Shown in pieces: positions 31,891-38,120 of a DNA stretch of 38,120 nt. Below the pieces are notes generated by a model. It was not told the origin of the DNA, ran no database searches, and worked only from the letters and a program-made list of their open reading frames with translations. Within the stretch, counting starts at the first letter, position 1. Each line of letters begins with the position of its first letter. The position numbers and the translations under genes are program-made. The stretch comes from an uncultured Bacillota bacterium (GTDB lineage Bacteria; Bacillota; Clostridia; Oscillospirales; Oscillospiraceae), in the NCBI GenBank assembly GCA_947649625.1, contig CANSSJ010000016.1:1-38120 (forward strand). Direction: 5' to 3'.

Positions 31891-32841
31891 TCAAACGGTA
31901 AAATTGGGATTTGCCAGCTCCATGCGGCTCCAGTACCCGCTCCCGTCCATCCCCACGGTCACCTGGGCAGCCCGGTAGCGGCCGTTCCAGTCCCAGCCCT
32001 TCCGCTGGACGGTCACCAGTTCCCCCGGCCAGACGCAGAAGGCCTCTCCCACGGTGATCTCCAGCCGCTCCAGCTCGGAGGCGGACCGGTCCAGCTGAAA
32101 CTGGCCGGAGTAGCGCATGGCCTTGTAGCTGCTCCGGGAGGGCATGGTGATCACCCGGCGGGCCCGGCCCCCGGCCCGCCGGAAGGCCGCGTTCTCCACC
32201 CGCTCTACCTTGCCGCTCCAGCGGTCCCGCACCAGCACCTGGGACAGCACGCCGTAGCGCCTGTCCCGCCGCACCATGGAGATCACGGGGGTGGTGTCGT
32301 CCACCACCCGCTCCCGGCTGTCGTCCCAGCCGGAGAGCACCAGCCGCCCCTGCCGGTCAAACCGGGGGGCCGCGCCGCCGTAGTACCGGGCGAAGTCGTA
32401 GACCACCGACCATTCACTGCTCCCGCTCGCCACCGAGAAGCGGGACACCGGGGGCAGCCAGGCCCCCGGCGCCGCTGTGATCCCGTAGGGCGTCACGTGG
32501 TCCCGGAGGATGTCCGCCTGAGTGGCAAGCTGGTAGTCCTCCCCCAGGGCCTCGTTGTCCAGCAGCAGGGCGGCCATCCCCCGCCCGGACGCCTCCAGCA
32601 GGCGGCCGGAGGAATTTACCGACACCTCGCACTCGTCCACCACTCCGGTGAACACCCGCTCCCCCTGGTGCTCCGCCCGGAAGCCCGTCCACGCCTCCGG
32701 CTTCACCGCGTTGCCCGCGTCCCAGCCGCACCGGATCCAGAAGCTGTCGCAGGGCACCCCGGCGGTGTACTCCATCCGCCAGGCCAGAGGCGGGGGGAGG
32801 GCCCAGCTCCCCCCGGCCGCGTCAGTCATATAGGCGGTCAC
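31891..32841 (-). CDS. Baseplate hub, late-control-D / XkdQ-like
   Basis: A 316-residue protein. The start is a GTG at 32841 overlapping the LysM gene stop (GTGA). It has WRMEYTAGVPCDSF near the start, GVVDECEVSVNSSGRLLEASGRGMAALL, which is the XkdQ/gpD hub signature (split in evidence), and VISMVRRDRRYGVLSQVLVRD in the middle. The C-terminal part is a second beta domain that includes FQLDRSASELERLEI. It forms the tail hub that holds the spike. The order hub, LysM, upstream matches PBSX-type baseplates. Confidence 0.87.
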   Translation of the reverse strand: MTAYMTDAAGGSWALPPPLAWRMEYTAGVPCDSFWIRCGWDAGNAVKPEAWTGFRAEHQGERVFTGVVDECEVSVNSSGRLLEASGRGMAALLLDNEALGEDYQLATQADILRDHVTPYGITAAPGAWLPPVSRFSVASGSSEWSVVYDFARYYGGAAPRFDRQGRLVLSGWDDSRERVVDDTTPVISMVRRDRRYGVLSQVLVRDRWSGKVERVENAAFRRAGGRARRVITMPSRSSYKAMRYSGQFQLDRSASELERLEITVGEAFCVWPGELVTVQRKGWDWNGRYRAAQVTVGMDGSGYWSRMELANPNFTV

Positions 32842-33413
32842 CGCACCCGCACCTCCTGCCCCACATAGATCAGGTTGGGATTTTTGATCTGGGGGTTGAG
32901 GGCCACCAGCTCCTTCAGGTCCACGCCGTACCGCCGGGCCAGCCCCCACAGGGTGTCCCCCTTCACCACCCGGTGGTACTCGGGCTGTGCCGCCGTCTGG
33001 ACCGCCGCCCCGGACAGGCTCCGGGCGGGCTCCGCTGCCCGGTCGGCCACCCCCCGGTAGCGGCCTACCTCCTCCCAGAATTCGAAGGAGTAGCGCACAT
33101 AGTCGGGCCGGGGAGTCTGTTCCAGCCGCAGCGCCACAAAATAGGCGTCGGCCGCCTGCCAGAGGGGATGGACCAGCAGCCCCGTCCCCCCCTCGTAGAA
33201 GAGGCAGGCCAGCCGCTGAAACTCCTCATAGGCCCCCGGCCCCACAAACTCCCCCGAGCCCTTCATCACCCGGTGGCCCATCCCCAGATCCTGGAGCTGG
33301 TAGCGCCCGAAGGGCATCTTGTGGGCCGCCATAGCCCTCTGAAAGTCGATGGAGTAAATTCTGGGGTTGTGGGGCCAGGTATAGCCTTTATAGCGCATGG
33401 GCGATAAATCCAT
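32838..33413 (-). CDS. LysM hub-associated tail protein (XkdP-like, DNA-circulation N-domain)
   Basis: A 191-residue protein. The N-terminal part (about 1-110) has MRYKGYTWPHNPRIYSID and FGRYQLQDLG followed by GSGEFVGPGAYEEFQRLA, the style of DNA-circulation/gp43-type tail proteins. The C-terminus (about 145-191) is a LysM repeat: YHRVVKGDTLWGLARRYGV and LNPQIKNPNLIYVGQEV. Proteins of this kind link the tail tube to the hub, and the LysM may bind peptidoglycan. Start ATG 33413 follows AGGAGAGC. It overlaps the hub gene (GTGA). Confidence 0.85.
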   Translation of the reverse strand: MDLSPMRYKGYTWPHNPRIYSIDFQRAMAAHKMPFGRYQLQDLGMGHRVMKGSGEFVGPGAYEEFQRLACLFYEGGTGLLVHPLWQAADAYFVALRLEQTPRPDYVRYSFEFWEEVGRYRGVADRAAEPARSLSGAAVQTAAQPEYHRVVKGDTLWGLARRYGVDLKELVALNPQIKNPNLIYVGQEVRVR

Positions 33414-33425
33414 CTGCTCTCCTCC

Positions 33426-33980
33426 TCAGTACAAATAGAAGCCCCCGTCATACCGGCGGCTGTCCCGGCGGAAGGCCCGGTCGGCCTGTTCCGCCCATAT
33501 CATCTCTCCCGACGCGGGAGAGCCGGAGGGGACAGGTCCTCCCCCCGGCGCCTCAACCTCCGGCACGCCGCCGGAAATCCACCCTGAAGCAGGTCCGCGC
33601 GGGGGGACGGAACCGCTGTTCCGCCGTCCGTCTCGCCTGGCCGGGACCCCCTCAAGCTCCGGCGGCGGCAAAAACCCTTCCCGGCCGCCGTCCCCGGCGC
33701 CCGCCGTCTGGAGGGACTGGAGGGAGCGCTCCGCGCCCCCGTCCACCTCTAAACTGCCGCCCCGATCCACATTTTGCCGGGAATCAAATCCGTCTTCGGT
33801 GATCGCTCTCTCGAGCTCCGATGTCACCCGGCTCCTCCTCCAGGGATTTTTCTCCCTCCGGCGGATGTTCGGGACAGCTTCCGCGTTTTTCTCTTCGCCG
33901 GCGGAAAACGTCCCCATCTGCCGCAGCCGCCGGGCCAGAACCTCCAGCCCTTCCAGGGCCTCCTCCAGATAGTCAGTCAG
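33426..33980 (-). CDS. Short protein in the tape-measure position
   Basis: A 184-residue reading frame in the slot where contractile phages encode a tape-measure protein of several hundred to over a thousand residues. The start is proposed at a CTG (33980) that overlaps the upstream gene by 8 bp and is preceded by AGGGAGG with eight bases of spacing; the first ATG (33917) has no Shine-Dalgarno. The N-terminus (LTDYLEEALEGLEVLARRL) is a helix and the C-terminus ends QADRAFRRDSRRYDGGFYLY. The middle is Gly-, Pro-, Arg- and Glu-rich and looks disordered. I do not recognise the family. It could be a very short tape measure, a chaperone partner, or the remnant of a deleted tape-measure gene. Confidence 0.55.
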   Translation of the reverse strand: MTDYLEEALEGLEVLARRLRQMGTFSAGEEKNAEAVPNIRRREKNPWRRSRVTSELERAITEDGFDSRQNVDRGGSLEVDGGAERSLQSLQTAGAGDGGREGFLPPPELEGVPARRDGRRNSGSVPPRGPASGWISGGVPEVEAPGGGPVPSGSPASGEMIWAEQADRAFRRDSRRYDGGFYLY

Positions 33981-34401
33981 GGTTCCCGCCTCCCTTCATC
34001 TCCAAAAACCGTCCGGGGTCAAAGGCGGGATTGGCGGCCGCCTCCCGGCCGGCCTGCTCCCGGCCGCACGCCGGGCAGCGCTCCTCCAGCGCCCTGCTCC
34101 GGCAGTCGGGACACAGCTGGTCCAGTCCCGGATCGTTTGCCCGGCGGAAGGCGCTCCACCGGGCGGCCAGCGCGCCGATCTCTCCCGCCGTCAGCCCGGC
34201 CAGCACCGCCGTCCCGTCGGGGTACACAGGCGTTTTGCTCTCCTCATCCTCCAGCGCCCGGGCCAGGAGACAGGCGTTGTCACACAGCGCCCGCTCCCGC
34301 CTGTCCTTTGCCAGCCCGGCCGCCTCTCTCCGGGCCTGGAGCAGCTCCAGCGCCGTCAGCGGCCGCAGCGTCCGGCCGCCGCCCAGGGATACCCCGGTCA
34401 C
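33973..34401 (-). CDS. Tail assembly chaperone-like protein with zinc-ribbon motif
   Basis: A 142-residue protein starting at a GTG (34401) that overlaps the tube stop (GTGA). The first 90 residues are helical and Ala/Arg/Leu-rich (LTALELLQARREAAGLA), in the position and style of XkdN-type tail assembly chaperones. Near residues 96-112 there is a CxxC-x8-CxxC pair (LCPDCRSRALEERCPACGRE), a likely zinc ribbon that ordinary tail chaperones lack. The C-terminal tail is Gly/Pro-rich. The chaperone role is inferred from its place between tube and hub genes. Confidence 0.6.
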   Translation of the reverse strand: MTGVSLGGGRTLRPLTALELLQARREAAGLAKDRRERALCDNACLLARALEDEESKTPVYPDGTAVLAGLTAGEIGALAARWSAFRRANDPGLDQLCPDCRSRALEERCPACGREQAGREAAANPAFDPGRFLEMKGGGNPD

Positions 34402-34787
34402 GACTGGATCTCGATGCGCCGGGAGGCCACCAGCGAGACCTTCTCCAGCACCATGCTCCCGATGCTGGCGCTCTCCTGAATGGCGCTCCACTGGCATCCG
34501 GAGTAGATCACCTTCCGGTCCGGCTTGCAGATCACCAGGGAGAAGTCCTTCATGTCGTAAAAGTTCAGACCGTCCCGAATGGCCTGATCGGTGGCGTAGA
34601 GCCTGCTCAGCTCGATCACATGGGCGGCCTGGCCGGGGGAGGTGGCCACCGGCTCCGACTCCCCAAAGGCCTCCACCGCCGTGCTGCTCTTGGTGGTCCT
34701 GGCCGCGTAGCTCTGCACCACCGCCACCCGCACGCCATCCGCCTCCAGGTAGATGTCGCTGCTGGTGGGAAATCCAGGAATACTCAT
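34398..34787 (-). CDS. Contractile tail tube protein
   Basis: A 129-residue protein in the position directly after the sheath, with MSIPGFPTSSDIYLEADGV at the start and IQESASIGSMVLEKVSLVASR at the end, in the style of XkdM-type tube subunits. It would form the inner tube through which the particle's content passes. Start ATG 34787 follows AAGGAGG. Confidence 0.85.
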   Translation of the reverse strand: MSIPGFPTSSDIYLEADGVRVAVVQSYAARTTKSSTAVEAFGESEPVATSPGQAAHVIELSRLYATDQAIRDGLNFYDMKDFSLVICKPDRKVIYSGCQWSAIQESASIGSMVLEKVSLVASRRIEIQS

Positions 34788-34799
34788 TCTTCCGCCTCC

Positions 34800-35858
34800 T
34801 TAAACAGTGATGTGCGCCGTGAGCCAGATCTGGTTCAGCCCGTGGGCCACGGCAAAGGAGAAGTCCACCAGGCACCGGGAGGGGTCGGTACTGTCGGCGG
34901 ACACGTTCACCCCGTCGTAGCCGGTAATGATCTCCCGGGCCAGCTTGTTCTCCAGCTCCAGCACCACCTGGGACCGGATGGCCCCCCGGCTCTGCTGGGT
35001 GTTTTTGGCCCGGCGGAACTTGGTCCGCAGGGTGGAGCGCAGGCCGGGGATCACGTCGTCCACCACCCGGATGGCCGACAGGTCCCGCCAGGTGGCGTCC
35101 GCCGCGCCGCCGGAGACGGTGCGGGTGGTCACCCCCCGGACCACGCTGACCACGCCGCCCAGGCTCTCCACCGGGGTGACGCCGCCCAGGATCAGCAGGT
35201 CGATGTCGTTGTCCTCCAGCCGGGCGGACAGGCCGTTCAGCCCTTTCAGCTCCGCGCCTCCCAGGGGGACGGCGGGGTCGTTCTCCCCGGCGATCACCCC
35301 CGCCACAGCGGCGGCCAGCCCCAGTCCGGAGAGGGCCGCGCCCTGGCCGTCCACCCCGCCGGGGGCTGCCAGCACCACCCGCTCGTGATTGAGCTCCTTT
35401 GCCCGGGCGATCAGCTGCTCCACAGTCTCGTCCTTGGCTCCCGCTACCACGCACAGGCGCTCCCTGCGCTGGCTGGAGGCCTCCGCCACGCTGTCGCGCA
35501 GCTTTTTCTGCACCGTGATGTCGGTGCTGTCGCAGATGACCAGGGCAATGTCCTCCAGTCCGGCGATGGCGGCAAAGGCCGCCTCATAGCCGTCGGCAGA
35601 GGAGACGGCCGCCGCCGCCACGCCGGAGGCCCCGTTTTTCAGGGCCAGCCGGATCAGCTCCGCCATGCCCTCGCTTCCCTGATCCCCGAACAGGGTCAGG
35701 GCCTGGTCGTAGCTGGTCACGGTCTGGACCGTCCCCGCCTGGACCGCGGTGTTGATGCCCGCCAGGCCCACCAGCCGGCCGGCGCCGCTGCCGCTGACCA
35801 GACCGGACGCGTCGTAGGAGGAATACACCCCCGGACGCTGATGTACGGTAATACTCAT
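34800..35858 (-). CDS. Contractile tail sheath protein
   Basis: A 352-residue sheath protein (XkdK-like), shorter than the 430-460 residues usual for PBSX-type sheaths. It begins MSITVHQRPGVYSSYDASG and has GLAGINTAVQAG, YDQALTLFGDQGSEGMAELI, and the C-terminal sheath core with DVIPGLRSTLRTKFRRAKN and ITGYDGVNVSADSTDPS. Its ATG overlaps the stop of the upstream gene (ATGA). This is the gene that identifies the tail as contractile. Confidence 0.93.
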   Translation of the reverse strand: MSITVHQRPGVYSSYDASGLVSGSGAGRLVGLAGINTAVQAGTVQTVTSYDQALTLFGDQGSEGMAELIRLALKNGASGVAAAAVSSADGYEAAFAAIAGLEDIALVICDSTDITVQKKLRDSVAEASSQRRERLCVVAGAKDETVEQLIARAKELNHERVVLAAPGGVDGQGAALSGLGLAAAVAGVIAGENDPAVPLGGAELKGLNGLSARLEDNDIDLLILGGVTPVESLGGVVSVVRGVTTRTVSGGAADATWRDLSAIRVVDDVIPGLRSTLRTKFRRAKNTQQSRGAIRSQVVLELENKLAREIITGYDGVNVSADSTDPSRCLVDFSFAVAHGLNQIWLTAHITV

Positions 35859-36358
35859 TCTTTTACCACGCCTCTCAATTCAAAATCGGTAAACGCGCCG
35901 CCCGCGTCCACCGCGGCGCTGAGATAGAGGGTAAAGACCGCCGTCACCGGCCGTTTCAGCCGCCGGCTCTCCCCATCCCGCACCGTTTCGCCGCAGGACA
36001 GCTCCTTCAGCACCATTCCCTCTGGGCCCTCGAGGAGCAGGGCTCCGGCCAAAGCGTCAAAGGCGGCCTGCAAGACCTCCCCGTCCCCCCGTTCCGGGGC
36101 GTAGAGGTCCAGCCCGAAGGTGAGCTCGGCCCGGTGTCCGTACCGCTCCTCCCACCGGCCCGTCTCCTCCTGAAACCGCTCCCCCAGGTAGTTCTGGAAC
36201 CCGGAGCTCACCGCCCTGCACCCCCGGAGGGAGACCACCGCCACCGGCCGGGCCTCCTCTCTCCGGGGGGCGGCCGGGAAGGCGGTCACGGCGGGGACGC
36301 CCCGCCTGCTGAGGTGATCGGCCAGCTCACGGCTGACCTTTTCCAGTCCCACGCTCAC
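35855..36358 (-). CDS. Tail completion / tail terminator-type protein
   Basis: A 167-residue protein. The start is the GTG at 36358, overlapping the stop of the upstream gene (GTGA); a longer reading of this frame exists but overlaps two upstream genes. The sequence has VSRELADHLSRRGVP at the start and LTFGLDLYAPERGDGEVLQAAFDALAGAL in the middle, an alpha/beta pattern of tail terminator proteins. The assignment rests mostly on its position between the head-closure gene and the sheath. Confidence 0.6.
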   Translation of the reverse strand: MSVGLEKVSRELADHLSRRGVPAVTAFPAAPRREEARPVAVVSLRGCRAVSSGFQNYLGERFQEETGRWEERYGHRAELTFGLDLYAPERGDGEVLQAAFDALAGALLLEGPEGMVLKELSCGETVRDGESRRLKRPVTAVFTLYLSAAVDAGGAFTDFELRGVVKE

Positions 36359-36675
36359 GGCGCAGCCTCCTCTCCGGGGTAGAGGATCGCCCGCCAGTGG
36401 GGGCAGACGCCCTCCCCCACCAGATGGGCCGACCCCACCCGGTACTCCCGGCCCCGCCACTCCACCACGGTGTCCAGGTCCAGGGGGTGTCCGGCGGGAC
36501 CCAGGTAGCGGAACCGGTCCCGCCTGCCCAGCCCCAGGGGGGAGGCGGTCTCCTGCTCTGCCCCCCGGTCCAGAAGGGGCTGGACCATGGCCTTGCAGGA
36601 CACGGTCTTCGTTCCCCGCAGTGTCACGTCCTGCCCGAAGCGGTCCAAAATTTCGCTCCACATTCGTTCCATCAT
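36355..36675 (-). CDS. Head closure / minor capsid protein
   Basis: A 106-residue protein. The start is taken as the ATG at 36675, which overlaps the upstream stop by 4 bp; a second ATG follows at once. It has the pattern of small head-closure (XkdH-like) proteins: MWSEILDRFGQDVTLRG, then VVEWRGREYRVGSAHLVGE near the C-terminus. Position and size support the call. Confidence 0.6.
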   Translation of the reverse strand: MMERMWSEILDRFGQDVTLRGTKTVSCKAMVQPLLDRGAEQETASPLGLGRRDRFRYLGPAGHPLDLDTVVEWRGREYRVGSAHLVGEGVCPHWRAILYPGEEAAP

Positions 36676-37037
36676 CCCGCTACCCCCTGAAAGACAAATC
36701 CGGTGTCCCCCAGCCAGGGGGCCAGCAGCCCCTCGGCCTGAGCGGACAGGCTCTTTCCAGCCAGCCCGCCGCTTCCGCTCTCCTTCCGGATGGTCAGGTC
36801 CCCGGCGGTAAAGGAGGCCACCTCGCCGGACCTGCCGCCCGTCATCCCGGACAGCCAGTCCATCACCAGCATGGCCGCGGCCAGTGAGAAGGCGGGCCCG
36901 CAGTCCTCCGGAGCCACGCCCGCCCGCAGCCGCCCGGACAGCCATTCGCTCACCGCCTGGACCAGAGGAAGCAGCAGCTCCTCCTGGTCCTGAGGCGCTC
37001 CCATCGCCCCGCACAGGGCCAATATCTGCTCCGTCAT
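36672..37037 (-). CDS. Head-tail connector-type protein
   Basis: A 121-residue, mostly helical protein, ATG 37037, one base after the capsid stop. The helices EELLLPLVQAVSEWLSGRL and GPAFSLAAAMLVMDWLSG and the C-terminal GDTGFVFQG resemble the small head-tail connector proteins (gp6/XkdG-neighbour type) that follow the capsid gene. Assignment is positional. Confidence 0.55.
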   Translation of the reverse strand: MTEQILALCGAMGAPQDQEELLLPLVQAVSEWLSGRLRAGVAPEDCGPAFSLAAAMLVMDWLSGMTGGRSGEVASFTAGDLTIRKESGSGGLAGKSLSAQAEGLLAPWLGDTGFVFQGVAG

Positions 37038-37038
37038 A

Positions 37039-38016
37039 TCAGGCAGTCTTCAGCACCTGGCTGGCCTTGTTGAACACCTTGGCAAAGCCGCTGATGGTGG
37101 TAATGGCGGCCCGCTCCAGCTGGCGGTCGATCAACTTGTCATACTCCACCATCACGCCGCCGCTCTGGACCATCTCCAGAGCGAAGCGGCGGTCCAGACC
37201 GATGGCGGTCTTCTCGGGCAGCACGGAGGTGCGCAGCAGGGTGGCGCCCAGGGGAGTGGTCAGCTTGCCGGTGCCCTGGAAGTTCAGCCCGGTGAGGGGG
37301 TTCTGGAACTCGGGCAGCTTGAGCAGCTGGAGCATCACGTCCCCGGACACCAGCAAAGTGTTCATGGTGTAGGGGTCAAACTTGGCCCAGAAGTCCACTA
37401 GGGCGCCGTAGTCCAGGTCCTTGCCGGCGGCGATGGAGGTCACGGCGGCGGGATTCTGGTTGCCGTCCCCGTTGATGAGCACATCCACCGCATCCTCCAA
37501 GTGGGTGCAGGCGATGTGTGCGCCGATCTGCCGCAGGGTGACGGAGAACAGATCCAGCTTCTGGAAGCGCACCGCCTCATAGCTGGCCACCAGCATCCGG
37601 CCCCGCTTTTTCAGTTTGACCAGATTGGCCTGCACCTTGATGGTGGTGGAGGGAATGGCCGCCCCCTCGTTCACCGGCTTCAGTTTCTTCTCCTCACCTC
37701 CAGACTCAGAGGTGATGGAGCGGTAGTCCATCCCGTCGATCTTGGTAATTGCGGCGGTGATGTGGGGCAGGACGTCCCCCTCCTCCATTCCCTGGCGGAC
37801 GGTGCGGGCGATGTACTCGGGGAAGAGGACAGCGGCGTCCGAGGTGCGGAAGAAAGCCTCCACCGGGTCGCTGGCCTCCCCTTTCACTTTAATGCCGAAC
37901 CGCTTCAGCTGCCGCTGGAAGGCGTCCAGTCCCTCCAGGCTGGTGCCCTTGTACCGCTCGCTGGGGTCCTGACTCTCCAGTACCTGGCTGAAGGACCGCC
38001 CGCTCTCCCGGTACAT
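37039..38016 (-). CDS. Major capsid protein, HK97-like, with frameshifted N-terminus
   Basis: A 325-residue frame with the style of HK97-fold major capsid proteins: an N-terminal helical arm (DAFQRQLKRFGI), then DPVEAFFRTSDAAVLFPEYIA, the spine and P-domain (VRFQKLDLFSVTLRQIG), a loop with INGDGNQNP, and the C-terminal A-domain with PEKTAIGLDRRFALEMV and DRQLERAAITTISGFAK. It would build an icosahedral shell. The frame's first ATG (38016) has no Shine-Dalgarno. A properly spaced AGGAGG lies before an ATG at 38053 that reads MAYYYDNLKLDK, then shifts by one base into this frame. The gene is either frameshifted at the 5' end or carries a sequence error there. Confidence 0.75.
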   Translation of the reverse strand: MYRESGRSFSQVLESQDPSERYKGTSLEGLDAFQRQLKRFGIKVKGEASDPVEAFFRTSDAAVLFPEYIARTVRQGMEEGDVLPHITAAITKIDGMDYRSITSESGGEEKKLKPVNEGAAIPSTTIKVQANLVKLKKRGRMLVASYEAVRFQKLDLFSVTLRQIGAHIACTHLEDAVDVLINGDGNQNPAAVTSIAAGKDLDYGALVDFWAKFDPYTMNTLLVSGDVMLQLLKLPEFQNPLTGLNFQGTGKLTTPLGATLLRTSVLPEKTAIGLDRRFALEMVQSGGVMVEYDKLIDRQLERAAITTISGFAKVFNKASQVLKTA

Positions 38017-38068
38017 CCTTGTCCAGCTTCAGATTGTCGTAGTAATATGCCATGCTTTATACCTCCTA

Positions 38069-38120
38069 TTACAATATAATTTGGTTGGAACCCTTGGCAG
38101 CCAGCCGGGGGTTTCGTCCG
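38069..38120 (-). CDS. C-terminal end of an upstream phage-structural gene, partial
   Basis: The last 16 codons of a minus-strand frame, GRNPRLAAKGSNQIIL, end with tandem stops TAA TAG (38071-38066) just before the capsid Shine-Dalgarno. Its position suggests the scaffold/protease or portal-associated gene expected upstream of a capsid gene, but too little is visible to name it. Confidence 0.35.
   Translation of the reverse strand, partial: GRNPRLAAKGSNQIIL

Noticed and set aside
33774-35927. A 717-codon plus-strand frame opposite the sheath and tube genes
   Set aside because: Pro/Arg/Ser/Gly-rich, no Shine-Dalgarno, antisense to a well supported overlapped operon.
1-38120. CRISPR array, retron or diversity-generating retroelement
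   Set aside because: No spaced direct-repeat array and no reverse transcriptase motif were found in any translated frame.

Overview
The window reads as chromosomal DNA of a GC-rich gut Clostridia, most likely Oscillospiraceae of the Flavonifractor / Lawsonibacter / Pseudoflavonifractor type. This is inferred from the codon use (third positions mostly G/C), perfect CIRCE heat-shock operators, strong Shine-Dalgarno sites, an SLH-type S-layer protein, a fructose PTS, and an arylpyruvate:ferredoxin oxidoreductase paired with PaaK and an ACT protein. No rRNA, tRNA, CRISPR array or transposase was recognised.

Layout. (1) 1-3246: 3' part of a large S-layer-like protein gene ending in a bidirectional terminator. 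(2) 3252-3725 (-): a lone tail-fibre-like gene. (3) 3876-8756 (+): a fructose locus with fruA (EIIABC) under its own promoter, a Gfo/Idh/MocA oxidoreductase, then a second promoter driving fruR (DeoR family) and fruK. (4) 8746-11193 (-): a housekeeping operon DUF1836 - degV - prmA. (5) 11202-12095 (-): a CmpB-type membrane protein. (6) 12166-15519 (-): clpB and an hsp20 gene, each with a perfect CIRCE (HrcA) operator. (7) 15562-16039 (-): a promoter-to-terminator unit of about 440 nt with no convincing protein, read as an unidentified structured RNA. (8) 16157-20808 (+): an OmpR-type two-component pair followed by a membrane-anchored PIG-L/LmbE deacetylase. (9) 20825-26329 (-): an aromatic acid / 2-oxoacid cluster (YerC-like regulator, IorA, IorB, a small unknown protein, CrcB, PaaK, ACT protein). 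(10) 26369-28132 (+): a divergent acyl-CoA synthetase. (11) 28228-29343 (+): an exported protein with EF-hand-like loops. (12) 29387-38120 (-): a compact phage-derived structural operon running from major capsid protein through connectors, contractile sheath, tube, hub and baseplate, with most genes coupled by 4-bp ATGA/GTGA overlaps.

How the parts work together. FruA imports and phosphorylates fructose and FruK makes fructose-1,6-bisphosphate. FruR is the likely local regulator, because the octamer TCTGATYG lies at the -35 region of both promoters. IorAB would oxidise arylpyruvates to arylacyl-CoA with reduction of ferredoxin, and PaaK with its ACT partner interconverts aryl acids and CoA esters. 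The two-component system may control the adjacent surface deacetylase.

The two places that deserve most attention are the RNA locus at 15562-16039 and the capsid/tail operon. The operon has a contractile sheath and baseplate but no recognisable tape-measure gene: only a 184-codon ORF sits in that slot. No lysis genes follow the baseplate genes, and a tail-fibre-like gene lies alone about 26 kb away. A GC-rich palindromic repeat family occurs both beside the YerC gene and inside this tail operon.
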